From: Candidatus Absconditabacteria bacterium
Lineage (GTDB): Bacteria > Patescibacteriota > Gracilibacteria > Absconditabacterales > Absconditicoccaceae
Length of the DNA: 33,416 nt
NCBI GenBank assembly: GCA_028685875.1
Contig: JAQUDD010000009.1
Coordinates: 1-33,416, forward strand
Direction of reading: 5' to 3'
In this document: positions 18,932-29,497 of the stretch, piece after piece
How positions within the stretch are numbered: the stretch's first letter is position 1
Layout: each line of letters starts with the position of its first letter
Made by a program: the position numbers and the translations under genes
The notes under the pieces: generated by a model
Database searches by the model: none
Told to the model about the DNA's origin: nothing
The model's input: only the letters and a program-made list of their open reading frames with translations

Positions 18932-18951
18932 ATTTTTTTAAATTTTATGGT

Positions 18952-19371
18952 ATGACGAGTATTTTCTTTACTTTAGTGGTGGCAGCATACGGAATTAGTG
19001 GGATTATTTCTCTCTTTGGATATCTTCCTACGGTAAAGGATTTATGGAAAGGAGTCCCAAGTGCAAATTTTTATACCTATATTACTTGGCTTATTTATTA
19101 TCTTATTTCTTGTCTTTATGGAATTTTTATTTTGAAGGATTGGCTTTTTATTTTGGTAAATGGTTTATTGGATAGTATTTTTTTGGTATTGATTATTATT
19201 TTGATTTCTCGTTTACAGACTCATGAAATTATTGCTGATGTTAAAGAAAGAAAAAGAAAAGTTGTTGCTCATATACAACACAAAAAAATAAAAGTAATAA
19301 GACAGATTAAAGAAAAGAGACCAAAGATAGTAGGATCTATTAAACAGAAGGTCAAATTATTGAAAAGATAA
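18952..19371 (+). CDS. SemiSWEET/PQ-loop-like membrane protein
   Basis: 139 aa. Three transmembrane helices in residues 1-88. GISGIISLFGYLPTVKDLWKG resembles the first helix and PQ motif of SemiSWEET sugar transporters, with Pro-Thr in place of Pro-Gln. Helices two (YITWLIYYLISCLYGIFIL) and three (DWLFILVNGLLDSIFLVLII) follow. The last 50 residues are a basic, probably cytoplasmic tail (KERKRKVV...IKQKVKLLKR). SemiSWEETs are half-transporters that dimerise to move sugars; the substrate here is unknown. ATG 18952 fits the family start. Sits behind an attenuator-like leader and its stop abuts the stop of the convergent M20 gene. Confidence 0.65.
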   Translation: MTSIFFTLVVAAYGISGIISLFGYLPTVKDLWKGVPSANFYTYITWLIYYLISCLYGIFILKDWLFILVNGLLDSIFLVLIIILISRLQTHEIIADVKERKRKVVAHIQHKKIKVIRQIKEKRPKIVGSIKQKVKLLKR

Positions 19372-20634
19372 TTAGCTTGAGAAAAAGGTGAGACAGAAAT
19401 CAAAAAGTTTTTTGATCCTTTCTGTTGTGAGATGTTCATTTGCTATTCAGATATTACTTCCTTCTGTAGCTAGAGGTAGAGAAATAATATTTGGACAGAT
19501 GTGATTTTGAATGGCTTCTGCTGCTTTGATTCCTATGGGATTCTGTTTATGTTGCAGTGGAGCATGTAATGCGGAGCTGAGTAAAGTAGTAGCTTTCTGC
19601 GTATAAGCATTATTGATGTTATATTTACAAGGATTGTATGCTTCATGGATAATTAGCTGTGTTTTTAGATTTTGAGGAATGCTATATTTTAATCGCTGCT
19701 GTAGTCCATTGATAATTTCCTGGTAATTCTGTCTATTTACGATCTTCATATGGAGATTTGCTGAAGTAGTTTTGGGAATACTTTTTGTCTTTTCAAATTT
19801 AGGAAGACTGATTAATCCTGTTATTTCTAATGTGGGTTCTAGATTGATATTCCCTCAGGTATTTGGAACACTAATCGTTCTATATTCTAGATTTGTTCCA
19901 TATCTTCTGATTTCTTTGAGTTCTGGTTGTGTTTTTTCTACATTATAATAAAAATAAGGAATTGCTATTTTATTGTTCATATTGTAGAGTTTATTCAGCA
20001 TTTTGATCATTTCTAGATTTGGATTGAGCTCCCTGAGTTTTTCATCTTCTTTGGAAAATATGATGTCGAAATTGATTCCCCCTCTCTGTCCAATTTCTAG
20101 AGTTGGACTTTCTCCTACTCCTTCTCCGAATCAGAAAAGGCAGAAATCAGATGCAAGACTAGGTTGGTGTTTTTTGAGAAATTCTGTAAGATTTGCTCAG
20201 ACTTTATTTTGTGTTCCATCAATGAGGAAAATAATATTATATCAGAGTTTGTTTTGTTCTATGAGTTCAAGAATACTAGCAAGGTAGATGATGAATTGTC
20301 CTTTATTTTCCGCAACTCCTCTTCCAATGACTTCATCTTTCCCTAGATAGAGGTGAAAGGGGTTATTTTTCCATTCTGGAGAAATTTCTTGTAACTCTAA
20401 ATCATAGTTTGTATAGATCAAACAAGTAGGGAGATTCTGGTTTTGAATCTGTTTTGCTATAAGAATAGGGCAATCATCAACACTATATTCTTGGATATCA
20501 AAGTTTTGCTTTTTAAGGAGGTTGTTGAGCCATTTCATTGTGAGCTCTGCTTCTTTTGAAAAGGATTTGCTATCTTGAATCGTATTAAACTCTATGTATT
20601 CTTTGAGTAATTCGTAATAACGAGACAATACCAT
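19372..20634 (-). CDS. M20-family peptidase homologue with degraded metal site
   Basis: 420 aa with six UGA Gly. The fold is recognisable from LIYTNYDLELQEISPEWKNNPF, VIGRGVAENKGQFIIYLASI and the C-terminal ATEGSNIGIANEHLTTERI, which align with the M20 pattern GHYDVQ...W..PF, GRG..DxKG and the final NEH. Several metal ligands look changed: the His of HxD is Asn76, the Asp of DxKG is Glu109, and the EE catalytic/ligand pair (GEEE) is Thr-Gln-Asn (141-143). The C-terminal His is kept. So it may be a non-catalytic homologue or one with altered metal use. Last gene of the ftsH-led minus-strand run, 46 bases after the TPR gene. Confidence 0.7.
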
Positions 20635-20680
20635 CGTTTCTTCATAGAATTAACTAAAACTGTTGGTATTTTGTTAAGTT

Positions 20681-21655
20681 TTATTCGCTATATTGTTTTA
20701 GTTTTTTCTTTGCTTTTTCATTATTTGGTTCGTATTCCAAGATATTGAAATAGTATCTTTTTGCATTATTAGTATCTTGGATCTCTTCGTAGAGTTCGGC
20801 AAGCGTAAGCAGATAATTTGTGTTTGCTGGTCTGAGTTTAATAATTTTCTCCATACAAGCAATAGCATCATTGATTCTCTCACTGTTGTAATAAATTTCT
20901 ACTAGGCTGAGATTGTACTTTGGGCTGTCTGGTTTGAGGTTGATTGCCTTTTCTACGAGAAGTTCTGCAGTTGGATTATCTCCATTGATGAAATAAATCT
21001 CCCCAATTTGTCGAAGTGACCTATGATCTTCAGGATCTCGTTCGATGATCTTCTTGAGTAGGGAAAGTGCTTTTTTGTGTGAACCAAGTGTGAAATAGAG
21101 ATCAGCAAGCATTTTGGTAAATTCGATGTTTGTGGGATCAATAGCCAATCCTTCAATAATTTTTTTCTCATAGTCTTCGAATTTTCCTTCATTCTTGAGG
21201 GCATTGGCTTCGATTTCAATTCTTTCCAACTGCTTTTTTTCTTTTTCGCTTAATTCTATAACTTTTTCTTCCTGTACTTCTGATCTTTCTTCTTCGTCAT
21301 TCTCCCTTTTTTCTTGTATTTCTTTTTTCTCTTCGTTCTTGCTAGCTTCCTTTTTCTCTGTAGTTGGTTCTTCTTTCTCCCTTTCTTCAAAGTATTCTTC
21401 TATTGCATCTTCGATTACTTCGTGGTAGTCCTCATTCATTTCTTGATTATCTCCTTTGGGATTGATGATATGTTCTTTTTTCTCTTTCAATTCTTTCTTA
21501 ATCTTGATTTTATTGTGTGCTTCTTGGATACGAGAAACAGTATTTTTGCTCAGCTTTTTTATTCTTTTTGATCACCAAATCAGTAGCAAAATGAGGGGAA
21601 CTACAATCACAATTATTGTGAGGATGAGTCGCAAATAGGTTCAAAATTTTTCCAT
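20681..21655 (-). CDS. Membrane-anchored TPR protein
   Basis: 324 aa. One N-terminal transmembrane helix (YLRLILTIIVIVVPLILLLI, about residues 6-25) follows MEKFG. A long acidic/basic low-complexity linker follows (about 60-140, Glu/Lys rich). The C-terminal half is four to five tetratricopeptide repeats (for example FEDYEKKIIEGLAIDP, HKKALSLLKKIIERDP, TAELLVEKAINLKP, INDAIACMEKIIKLRP, NNAKRYYFNILEYEP). TPRs are protein-binding scaffolds; the partner is unknown. Two UGA lie in the N-terminal part. It stands between ricT and the M20 homologue in a run led by ftsH, so a role in envelope protein quality control is possible but inferred. Confidence 0.8.
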
Positions 21656-21685
21656 GTGAAAGATCATAAGTTAAAAGATCTAATT

Positions 21686-22591
21686 TTATTTTGTTTTGAA
21701 TTTATCAATAGGAATTCTGAGAAATCCTTCTTTTGTTTTGATATTTATCTCTTGAGTGATAATATTAAATGAGGCAACAGTTCCCATACATGCTTCCTTA
21801 TCTTTACATTCATCATCTTTGCACGATGCTCTAAAGTTTGTAATATCTATTTTTGTCCCTTTCTTTGGATATTTCTTATTTTCTTCTATGTACAGTTCCA
21901 GTTCATAGAGTAGACAGCATTTAAGTTTCCCACATTTTCCTTTTAGTTTTTCAATATCTCTTCCCTCGAGATTCTGCATAATTACTGCTTCGATTTCGAT
22001 ATTTGGGAGAATCATATTTGTTTTACAACAAAGTTTTTGTCAGCAAGAACCGCACATATTATCACTTCCTGGTGACATTCTCATCATATCTCTTGCACCT
22101 ACTTGAAAAAGAAACATATTCATCCCTAGTTTCTCTCTAAACTTTCTTACGAATTCTGTGAAGATGTATCTTTCTTCTGAATAGAAAAAGAAGTATAATT
22201 GATTAGAAAAAATCTGAAATCTTGCGGTAATAGGTACCGAACCTGGGAAGGCTGCTTTGAATTCTTTTTTAAAGCTTGGAAAAATTTTAAGAGCGATGTG
22301 CTGTTGCTCTTCAAAGTCTTGCAGTTCTTTTTCGATCAACTTTCTTTTGAAATTCCCACTTATTTTTTGTGCTTCTTTACACTCTTCTTTCCCATATATC
22401 TTTTCACATCCTTTGAAGGGTTTGTTGGTTATCATCGTTCCAATGCTTTCTTTGAGTACTCCTGTTTTAGGGTCAGGAAGCCCGTATACTAACTTATCAT
22501 TTGCTTGGATTGTAGCAAAATCTTCAGCAGAAATTCCACCTATTTCTAGATATTTATTGGTGTATCGGTCGAGGACGGAAACACTGTGCAT
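21686..22591 (-). CDS. ricT: PSP1-domain protein, RicT/YaaT family
   Basis: 301 aa. The C-terminal PSP1 core has the Cys-rich set MCGSCGQKLCC (the Gly between is UGA), GKCGKLKCCLLYELELY and KDDECKDKEAC, which corresponds to the RicT family. In Bacillus RicT forms the Y-complex with RicA and RicF, carries Fe-S clusters and promotes mRNA processing. The Cys residues needed for clusters are present. Neither ricA nor ricF is seen here. The gene lies 22 bases after ftsH and 30 before the TPR gene, same strand. Start ATG 22591. Confidence 0.85.
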
Positions 22592-22613
22592 GCTATACAG
22601 CTAGTAAGATAAA

Positions 22614-24623
22614 TTAGTTTTTCTTCTCAGATTTTTTTGTTTTCTTTTCATCTTTTTTCTTTGAATTCTCTTTTTTGAGCTCTTTTACTTTCTCTTCTTG
22701 TTGTTTCTTTTGTTCTTTGATGATGTCTTCAATAGTTTCTGGATGATCAACCATATCCGCAAACTCCTCTCCTCCGATATATTCTTTATCCATTAGGATT
22801 GTTACGAGTTGGTCCATGATAGTTTTATTTTTTTCAATTGTTGCTTTTGCAATTTTATATGCTTCTTCGAGATATTCTTTTATCTTTTGATCAATCTTTT
22901 GCGCTGTTGTTTCACTATAGGGTTTAAATAATGTGTAATCAGTATTTTCTTCGTAGACAACCATTCAGAGTTCTTCGTCCATTCCATATTTTGTAAGCAT
23001 ATTCCTAATCATTTTGTTTGCTCTTTCAAAGTCATTTGAAGCACCGGTGGTGATTTCGCTCTTTCCAAAGAAAATCTCTTCAGCAGCTCTTCCTGCAAGC
23101 ATTACTGACAGTTCTGAAAGCATATATGTTTTGGAATAGAGATTTTTGTCTTCAGTCGGAGTTGTTCGCGTAACTCCTAAAGCATGTCCTCTACGTACCA
23201 CAGAAATCTTCTCTACCGGATCTGCTTCTGGTAAAATATGTGCTAGCAGTGCGTGTCCTAATTCGTGATATGCAGTAATTTTCTTTTCTTTTTCTTGGAT
23301 TCCTTTTACTTTCTTTTCTGGTCCCATAATTACTTTTTCTAGTGCATATTCGAAATCTACTGGTGTTAGCTCTGTTCTTTCTTCTTTTGCGATTTTGAGG
23401 GATGCTTCATTAACAATATTTTCTATGTCTGCACCTACTAATCCACTCGTTCTTTTTACTAAAGAATCTAGTTTTACTTCGGGAGATACTTTCTTTTTCT
23501 TGAGATAATATTCGAAGATTTCTTTTCTTTCTTCTGCAGTGGGTGCTGATACATAAATCTTTCTATCAAATCTTCCTGCTCTCAGTAATGCTGGATCAAG
23601 GATATCTGGTCTGTTTGTAGCTGCCATTACAATAATATTTGTTTGGTTGTCGAATCCGTCCATTTCTGTCAATATCTGGTTGAGTGTTTGTTCTTGTTCT
23701 TGGTGTCCTCCTGTATTTCCATTTCCTCTTTTCTTCCCAATTGCATCAATTTCATCAATAAAGATAATTGCTCTTCCGGTGTCTTTTGCTTGCTTAAAGA
23801 GTGTTCTTACTTTTGCAGCACCCATTCCGACAAGCATTTCCATAAATTCAGATCCGGAAACACTGAAAAATTCTACACCTGCTTCTCCTGCAACTGCTCT
23901 AGCAAGTAGTGTTTTCCCAGATCCTGGTTCTCCGTACAGCAATACTCCTTTTGGTGGTCTTGCTCAGACTTTTGCATATTTTTCTGGATATTTGAGATAA
24001 TCGACCACTTCTACAAGTTCGTTTTTTACTTCTTCCATTCCTGCAATATCAGAAAACTTAGTTTTCTTTGCTGTTGCTGTAGGTTTTTTCCCTATTTGAA
24101 TATTCATTAATCCTCCTGCTCCATTCCCTTTTCCTAGCATAAATTTTGCTGCAATAATGAAGACAATCAAAATGAGTAACATTACCCCAAATTGTTCAAT
24201 TAATCTCATAAATCGGGAAGTTTCGTTGTAGATTGTGGTAATGCTTGTTGCTCCTGTAAGAGAAATTCCTAATTCTGTGATACTACTATCAAGAGGTTTT
24301 TTTGAACTTATTACTACATATTTATCGACTATTTTACTTTTCCCTAAGGAGAGAATCCCTTGTTGTTCTCCTGTACCAATAAAAATATATCCTTTCATGA
24401 GAGTTCCATCTTCTATTTCTACTTTATTATAGTTTGTGTTATTATAGAGTTCAATCCACTTACTGAGGCTTACTTCCTTGATTTCTTCTATTTTCTCTTG
24501 ATTTTTTGTTGTTTCTTTGCCGATAGTTATAGTGTCTGGACTGAGCAAAGTATTTTGAAGAACACCAAGTCCTACCGTAAGTATTATTAAAAAAATTATC
24601 AAATTCAGTAATGATTTTTTCAT
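22614..24623 (-). CDS. ftsH: ATP-dependent zinc metalloprotease FtsH
   Basis: 669 aa. Membrane AAA protease that degrades misfolded membrane and regulatory proteins. TM1 (LLNLIIFLIILTVGLGVL) and TM2 (FGVMLLILIVFIIAAKFML) flank a small periplasmic domain. AAA: Walker A GEPGSGKT (231-238, directly after VLLY), Walker B IIFIDEIDAIG, SRH ATNRPDILDPALLRAGRFDR. Zinc site HELGH at 453-457. The tail is Lys/Glu-rich. Two UGA: in YAKVGARPPKG and before MVVYEE. The pore loop is EMLVGMGAAKVR, with Met-Gly where Val-Gly is usual. Promoter upstream; heads ftsH-ricT-TPR-M20. Confidence 0.96.
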
Positions 24624-24675
24624 GTTCTGTTTAGAGAGTAAAGGTCTAAAAGTCAGAATTCTTTTTTACTCGTTC

Positions 24676-24703
24676 AGTATATAAAAAGGTCGATTTAATG
24701 CAA
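24676..24703 (-). promoter_or_regulatory. Promoter of the ftsH run
   Basis: On the minus strand TTGCAT (24703-24698), 16-base spacer, TATACT (24681-24676), about 53 bases before the ftsH ATG. Confidence 0.55.
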
Positions 24704-24753
24704 GTAGAAGAAATTCTCATGGAGCTTAATAATTTTGGGAATGGAAAATTTAC

Positions 24754-24781
24754 TTGCTCTTCTTTTTGATAATATTATACT
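24754..24781 (+). promoter_or_regulatory. Promoter of recG
   Basis: TTGCTC (24754-24759), 16-base spacer, TATACT (24776-24781), 36 bases before the recG ATG. Divergent from the ftsH promoter. Confidence 0.5.
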
Positions 24782-24816
24782 CAAGAAATCGGTTTTTGTA
24801 TCCTCTCTTTCTTAGC

Positions 24817-26886
24817 ATGTGATTAAAAGAAGAACTTAGAACTACCCCTAGATATGTTTCTATTCTTGCTCAAAATGGAATTCACACTTTGAAGGATTTT
24901 TTTAATAATTTTCCAAGAACCTATGAGGATAGGTCTCACATAAAACCTCTAACAGAGCTTATTTTTGACGAGAAAGGAAAAACTGCAACGAAGGGGATGA
25001 TTATTCAAAAGAAGGTGTTTCGTAGGGGTGGGAAGATGATTTATGATATTGCGTTTCAAGATCAATATGGAAATAGGGGGACCATTAGTATTTTTAATTC
25101 AGGATTTTTAGCTGGTAAATTAGTTGAGAATCAACGATATATTATTGTGGGGAAGCCAAAATTTCAATATGGGAAAGTGATTTTTTCTCATCCTGATGTA
25201 GTTCCCACAGTTGCTCCAGAAGAAGAGACGCAAGAGGCAAGTTCCTATAATTCTGGAAGAATTTTCCCAATTTATTCGGAGATGCAAGGGATTAAGCCAG
25301 GCTGGTTTGCTCAGAAAATTTGGGATAATTTAGATAGGATTGATCAGCTTTTTAGTGAATATTTACCTACGGAATTTGTTGAGCAGTTTGATTTATTAGG
25401 TGTTGCATCTACCGTAAGGAATTTACATTATCCAGAGAATGAGGATATTAGACAGAAAGCTTTGTATAGGCTCTTTTTTGATAGGTTGCTTAGGATACAG
25501 CTTTATTCTTTGATGAATAAGTTAGCATATACAGGAAGTTTAGATGTGCCTTTGGTTCAGGAAGATCCGACTTGGGAGCTTCTAAAAGCTGTGCTTGAGC
25601 GCCTTCCCTTCCAGTTAACGGTAGCACAAAAAAAAGTGATTATTCAGATATTGGAAGATTTTCATAGAGGAAAACCTATGATGAGGCTCCTTCAAGGGGA
25701 TGTAGGAAGCGGAAAAACGGTCGTTGCAATGATTGCTGCATATTATATTCATCAAGTCTTTGGCGGGCAATCTGTGTTGCTTGCTCCTTTGGAAGTACTT
25801 GCTAATCAGCATTATAAGACTGTTGCGAAGTTTCTTCTTCCGCTTTGATTGAGAGTAGAATTGTTGACAGGTTCTCTTCCCAAAGCTCAAAAAGACAAGG
25901 TAAAAGCTGATCTTGTAAGTGGCAAGATTGATTTCTTGGTTGCTACACATGCGGTATTGCAGGAAAGTGTGGATTTTAAGAATTTGCAATTTGTGTGTAT
26001 TGATGAGCAGCATAAATTTGGAGTAAAGCAGAGAGCGATGTTTAAGAAATTCAGTTCTCCCCATATTTTACAGATGACTGCTACTCCGATTCCGAGGTCG
26101 ATGGCCTTGGCATTTTTTGGGGAATTTGATGTGAGCATTATTGATCAGTTGCCTGCTGGGAGAATCCCTATTGATACTAAAGTGATTTCTGAATCAGAAT
26201 ATTTGAAGTTAAAACCTTGGATTTTGCAAAAGATTGAGCAAGGACAGAGAGTGTTTGTAGTCACTCCTCTCATTGAGATGTCTGAAAAGATGGATGATGT
26301 GACCTCTGCTACTGAGCAATATGAACAGATTTGTGAATATTTTTCAGAACTTCCTAATGAGAAAATCTGACTTCTTCATGGGAGAATGTCTGCGAAGGAT
26401 AAAGACCAAATAATGAATGATTTTAAATCAGGGAGAAAGTGTCTACTTGTGTCTACTACTGTCATAGAGGTTGGGGTTGATGTGCCAGAAGCTACGATTA
26501 TGATTATCAAAAATGCTGAAAGATTTTGACTTTCTCAGCTTCATCAGCTTAGAGGAAGAATTGGAAGATCTACTATCAAGTCCTATTGTTTTCTTGAAAC
26601 TCCAAAGAAGTCGGGAGATGCTTATCAGAGAATTAAAGTGATGGAAACGACTACGGATTGATTTAAACTTGCAGAATTGGATTTACAAAATCGTGGAAGT
26701 GGTGAGATTTTGGGAACGATGCAATCAGGAGATAGTGATATTCCTCTTGAGATTATGACTGATTTGAAATTTTTGGAAAAAGTGCAGGAAGGAGCAATGT
26801 GGCTTTTGAAAAGGTATCCTCATTTGGAGGGGCTTCCAGGATTGCAGAAGTTTATGAATGAGAAGATTGGAGATGTCTTGGCTTAG
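24817..26886 (+). CDS. recG: ATP-dependent DNA helicase RecG
   Basis: 689 aa, typical. Branch-migration helicase for stalled forks and recombination intermediates. The N-terminal wedge (OB) domain covers about 55-130. Helicase: [80 protein letters not shown]. The C-terminal TRG-like part includes [21 protein letters not shown]. Five UGA including the second codon (ATG TGA at 24817). A reader without table 25 would start later (TTG 24889). No gene overlaps; a terminator follows at 26939. Confidence 0.96.
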
Positions 26887-26938
26887 TGCTTTTTTATCCA
26901 TTCTCACCAAATTATATAAATAATCCCATTGAATATTG

Positions 26939-26964
26939 ACACTAATTTATTATAGTGTTTTTTT
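26939..26964 (+). terminator. Terminator after recG
   Basis: ACACTA (26939-26944) pairs with TAGTGT (26953-26958), followed by a T-run to 26964. Confidence 0.65.
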
Positions 26965-26991
26965 GTGGGCACTTTTAATATTTATATATTT

Positions 26992-28209
26992 ATGGATAAA
27001 ATAGAGAATAGGTATAATAATTCCTTTGACTCTCCCCTTTTTAAAGTGGATGATATTTGTACTGATATAAAAAAATTTCAGTGAAGAGCCGAAGAATATA
27101 GTGAAAAAAGTGTCAATTCTATTATAGATCATGTTCGTAAGGGGAGGTTTGATCCGAGATTGTTTGATCCTATAAGGGTACGAAAAAACCCTGAAAATAA
27201 AAAACTCTATGTTTTAGCTGGTCATTCTAGATTGGAGGCTTTTAAGAGGTTGCGTGACCTACAGAAAACAGATAAACAAATACAAGAATTTTGTGGAAGA
27301 ACAAACATAAATTTTGAATATATTCCAGCAACGGTTTTTGATGATATCGATATTCACAAAGCTGAATATATTTCTGCTATTTCGAATACTCTTTCTGATC
27401 CGGAATGGCCCATTGATAGAGCTAAATGGTATAGAAAGACACGCTCAGAGATGTCTCTCTCTGACTGGGAGGAAGAGGGGAAAAGAGCTGAATGGGCTAA
27501 TCGAACTAAGATAAAAGCTTATTCTTATCTAGATGAACATGGATGTATGGCAGATATGTTAAGAAGCTTTAAAAATAGCATTAGTTCCTCAGAGACCAAT
27601 GTTCTTGAGAAAATAGCTGTACGGACGTGAAGGGTTAAGTCAAAGTTTTTACAGCTTACTAGACAACATGAATCGGAAATTTATGACCGATTGATTACTC
27701 ATCAATGATATGGTACGCAGAAAAAACAAGTACATACCTATGAAAAGTTTGAGAAGATTATTAGAGCCTGTCTTCCTTCTCTTAACCGTCATCCGGATTG
27801 AATGTTGAACGTACGTAACCTTACAGGAATGTCCGTAGCTATGAAAGAATATTATACTATTTTACATGATTTGAGAGAAAAAAAGAAACATGCGTTGAAC
27901 ACTTTTTGAATAAAAAGAAGAATATATAATAAGAAAGTTGCAACTCAATATATAGAACCAGATTTATTTACTGCAGAATCAGGACAAAGAATTGAAGATC
28001 TTTTATCTGTAGACAATGTTACCTGAGCGTTGGAATATTTGGAAGATTCTTTAGTAAAATTAGAGGATTCAGTTAGTGATGAAACAATTAGAAGTATTAA
28101 AATTACCTATTTAGAATGGTTAAATACTATTGAGCAGAAATTATATCTCCATATGGAAAGAAAAGAGGATTTTTTTCTGCAAGGAAAAAGGGAGAAAACC
28201 TTATTTTAA
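26992..28209 (+). CDS. ParB/sulfiredoxin-fold protein
   Basis: 405 aa. The N-terminal domain has FDPIRVRKNPENKKLYVLAGHSRLEAF, where LAGHSR (75-80) matches the phosphate/CTP-binding motif GxxR of ParB-like domains (GHRRxxA in ParB). The rest is helical and unfamiliar, with the pattern KADRxxxxR seen as INITIAL-like DRAKWYRKTRSEMS. The domain occurs in plasmid partition proteins and in many mobile-element and phage-defence proteins. Six of about 14 Gly are UGA, higher than in the adjacent recG. No ParA is next to it, so chromosome partition is not supported. Start ATG 26992, in the shadow of the recG terminator. Confidence 0.7.
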
Positions 28210-28276
28210 TGTTTTATTGTGCTTTAACTAGATTTCCTGGTTTAGATAGTTATTCTTATTCTGCGGAAAATTTCTC

Positions 28277-28305
28277 TTGACATATGAATATTTATTCTAT
28301 ATAGT
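28277..28305 (+). promoter_or_regulatory. Near-consensus promoter of the 129-aa unknown gene
   Basis: TTGACA (28277-28282), 17-base spacer, TATAGT (28300-28305). Predicted start about 28312, 37 bases before ATG 28349. Confidence 0.75.
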
Positions 28306-28348
28306 AAAGAGATAATAAAATTATGTTGAACTAAAAAAAATAAAAATT

Positions 28349-28738
28349 ATGAGGACTAATTGTATCTTGTATGTAATTCCCTGTGAGCATTGGAAACGAG
28401 AGATTAGAACGGCTCCTGTGGTAGACACTAAGAAACTCCCCTTCATCCCTTCGGATCATTCCGGTATCATTCAGCGATATGGGAAAGTCCGGAAAGGATT
28501 GAGACAACTTTATGCTTTGTCTTTACAAAAGAAAGAAGAATATCTTCCCCTCTATGAGAAGCGGGACTATTCTCCCAATGGAGAGTTGCGAAGAGAAAAT
28601 GAGCTTATCCTTTTAAAGGATGAGGCGAATGTTTTGGAGATGACCTTTTGGGTTTGTATCCAAAAATCTGTCCCCCTTGAAGCAATTAAGAATATCTGCA
28701 TTACCCAAGATTGGGAGATTGTGGAAGTTGAGGATTAA
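28349..28738 (+). CDS. Unknown 129-aa protein
   Basis: No family recognised. It begins MRTNCILYVIPCEHWKREIR, contains many charged residues (LYEKRDYSPNGELRRENELILLKDEA), and has no transmembrane segment. It has its own good promoter and a solid terminator, and no UGA codon, so the frame is open under either code. Independent transcription suggests a real gene of soluble product. The gap 28210-28276 before its promoter holds nothing notable. Confidence 0.65.
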   Translation: MRTNCILYVIPCEHWKREIRTAPVVDTKKLPFIPSDHSGIIQRYGKVRKGLRQLYALSLQKKEEYLPLYEKRDYSPNGELRRENELILLKDEANVLEMTFWVCIQKSVPLEAIKNICITQDWEIVEVED

Positions 28739-28769
28739 TGAAAATATCAAGTGAAAGTTTATAAACATG

Positions 28770-28815
28770 TCCGATTTTGAATAGCAGTTTACTACTGTTT
28801 TAAGTCGGATTTTTT
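28770..28815 (+). terminator. Terminator of the 129-aa gene
   Basis: TCCGA (28770-28774) pairs with TCGGA (28805-28809), with an inner CAGT/ACTG hairpin (28785-28797), then T6. It overlaps the last codons of the convergent ung gene. Confidence 0.6.
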
Positions 28816-29491
28816 AAATTCTCCAATCAATTCCAGAAATTCAATGCTGTTTTAGGTAGTCGTTAGTTTTAGAAAAGGGCTTACTTCCAAAGAAGCCTCT
28901 ATCTGCTGAGAAGGGAGAAGGATGAGGAGACCTAATGATCATGTGCTTTGATTTATCAATAAGGTCAGTTTTTTGTTGTGCAAATGCTCCTCGTAAGATG
29001 AACACTAGGTGGTCTTTTTTTTCTGAAAGTTTTTTGATTACTGCATCGGTAAAGATGTGTCGTCCTATATCTTTGTGGGAATTGGGGTTATCTTTTCTTA
29101 CGGTCAGGCTTGCATTGAGCAGAAACACTCCTTGTTTTGCTCGAGGAGTGAGATTCCCTGTTGTGGGAATAGCTAATCAGAGATCGTCATGAAGTTCTTT
29201 GTAAATATTTTTCAGAGAAGGAGGGATTCTGATTCCTTCAAGAACAGAAAAAGAGAGTCCGTGTGCTTCTCCTGTTCCGTGGTAAGGATCTTGTCCAAGT
29301 ATGACAACTTTTACTTGATCAAAGGGAGTGGTATTGAATGCGTTAAAGATGTTTGTTCCAGCAGGGAAAATGGTTTTTCCTTCAGCTTTTTCTTGTTGGA
29401 GGAATTGTTTGATTTGTGAAAAATAGGGTTTCTGAAACTCCTCTGTTAAGGCTTGTTCTCGGGATTCTTCTATCTGAACGTTGATGGTCAT
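28814..29491 (-). CDS. ung: Uracil-DNA glycosylase
   Basis: 225 aa, family 1. Removes uracil from DNA in base-excision repair. Active-site [16 protein letters not shown] and the DNA-intercalation loop [21 protein letters not shown] are all present. Two UGA: after HDDL and, notably, at [13 protein letters not shown]. Without table 25 the protein would end at LKQH; with it the classic C-terminus (family: YL..HG...IDW) is restored, and the true stop is TAA at 28816-28814. Follows the PAP2 gene by 6 bases, hence co-transcribed with nth and PAP2. Confidence 0.95.
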
Positions 29492-29497
29492 GCAGAT

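Noticed and set aside
10534-29491. UGA = Trp (table 4) instead of Gly
   Set aside because: Conserved motif positions need Gly (FCGTG, GNGGS, SGKG, GVGGS, HG before IDW), and the tRNA-Trp here has anticodon CCA, which reads only UGG.
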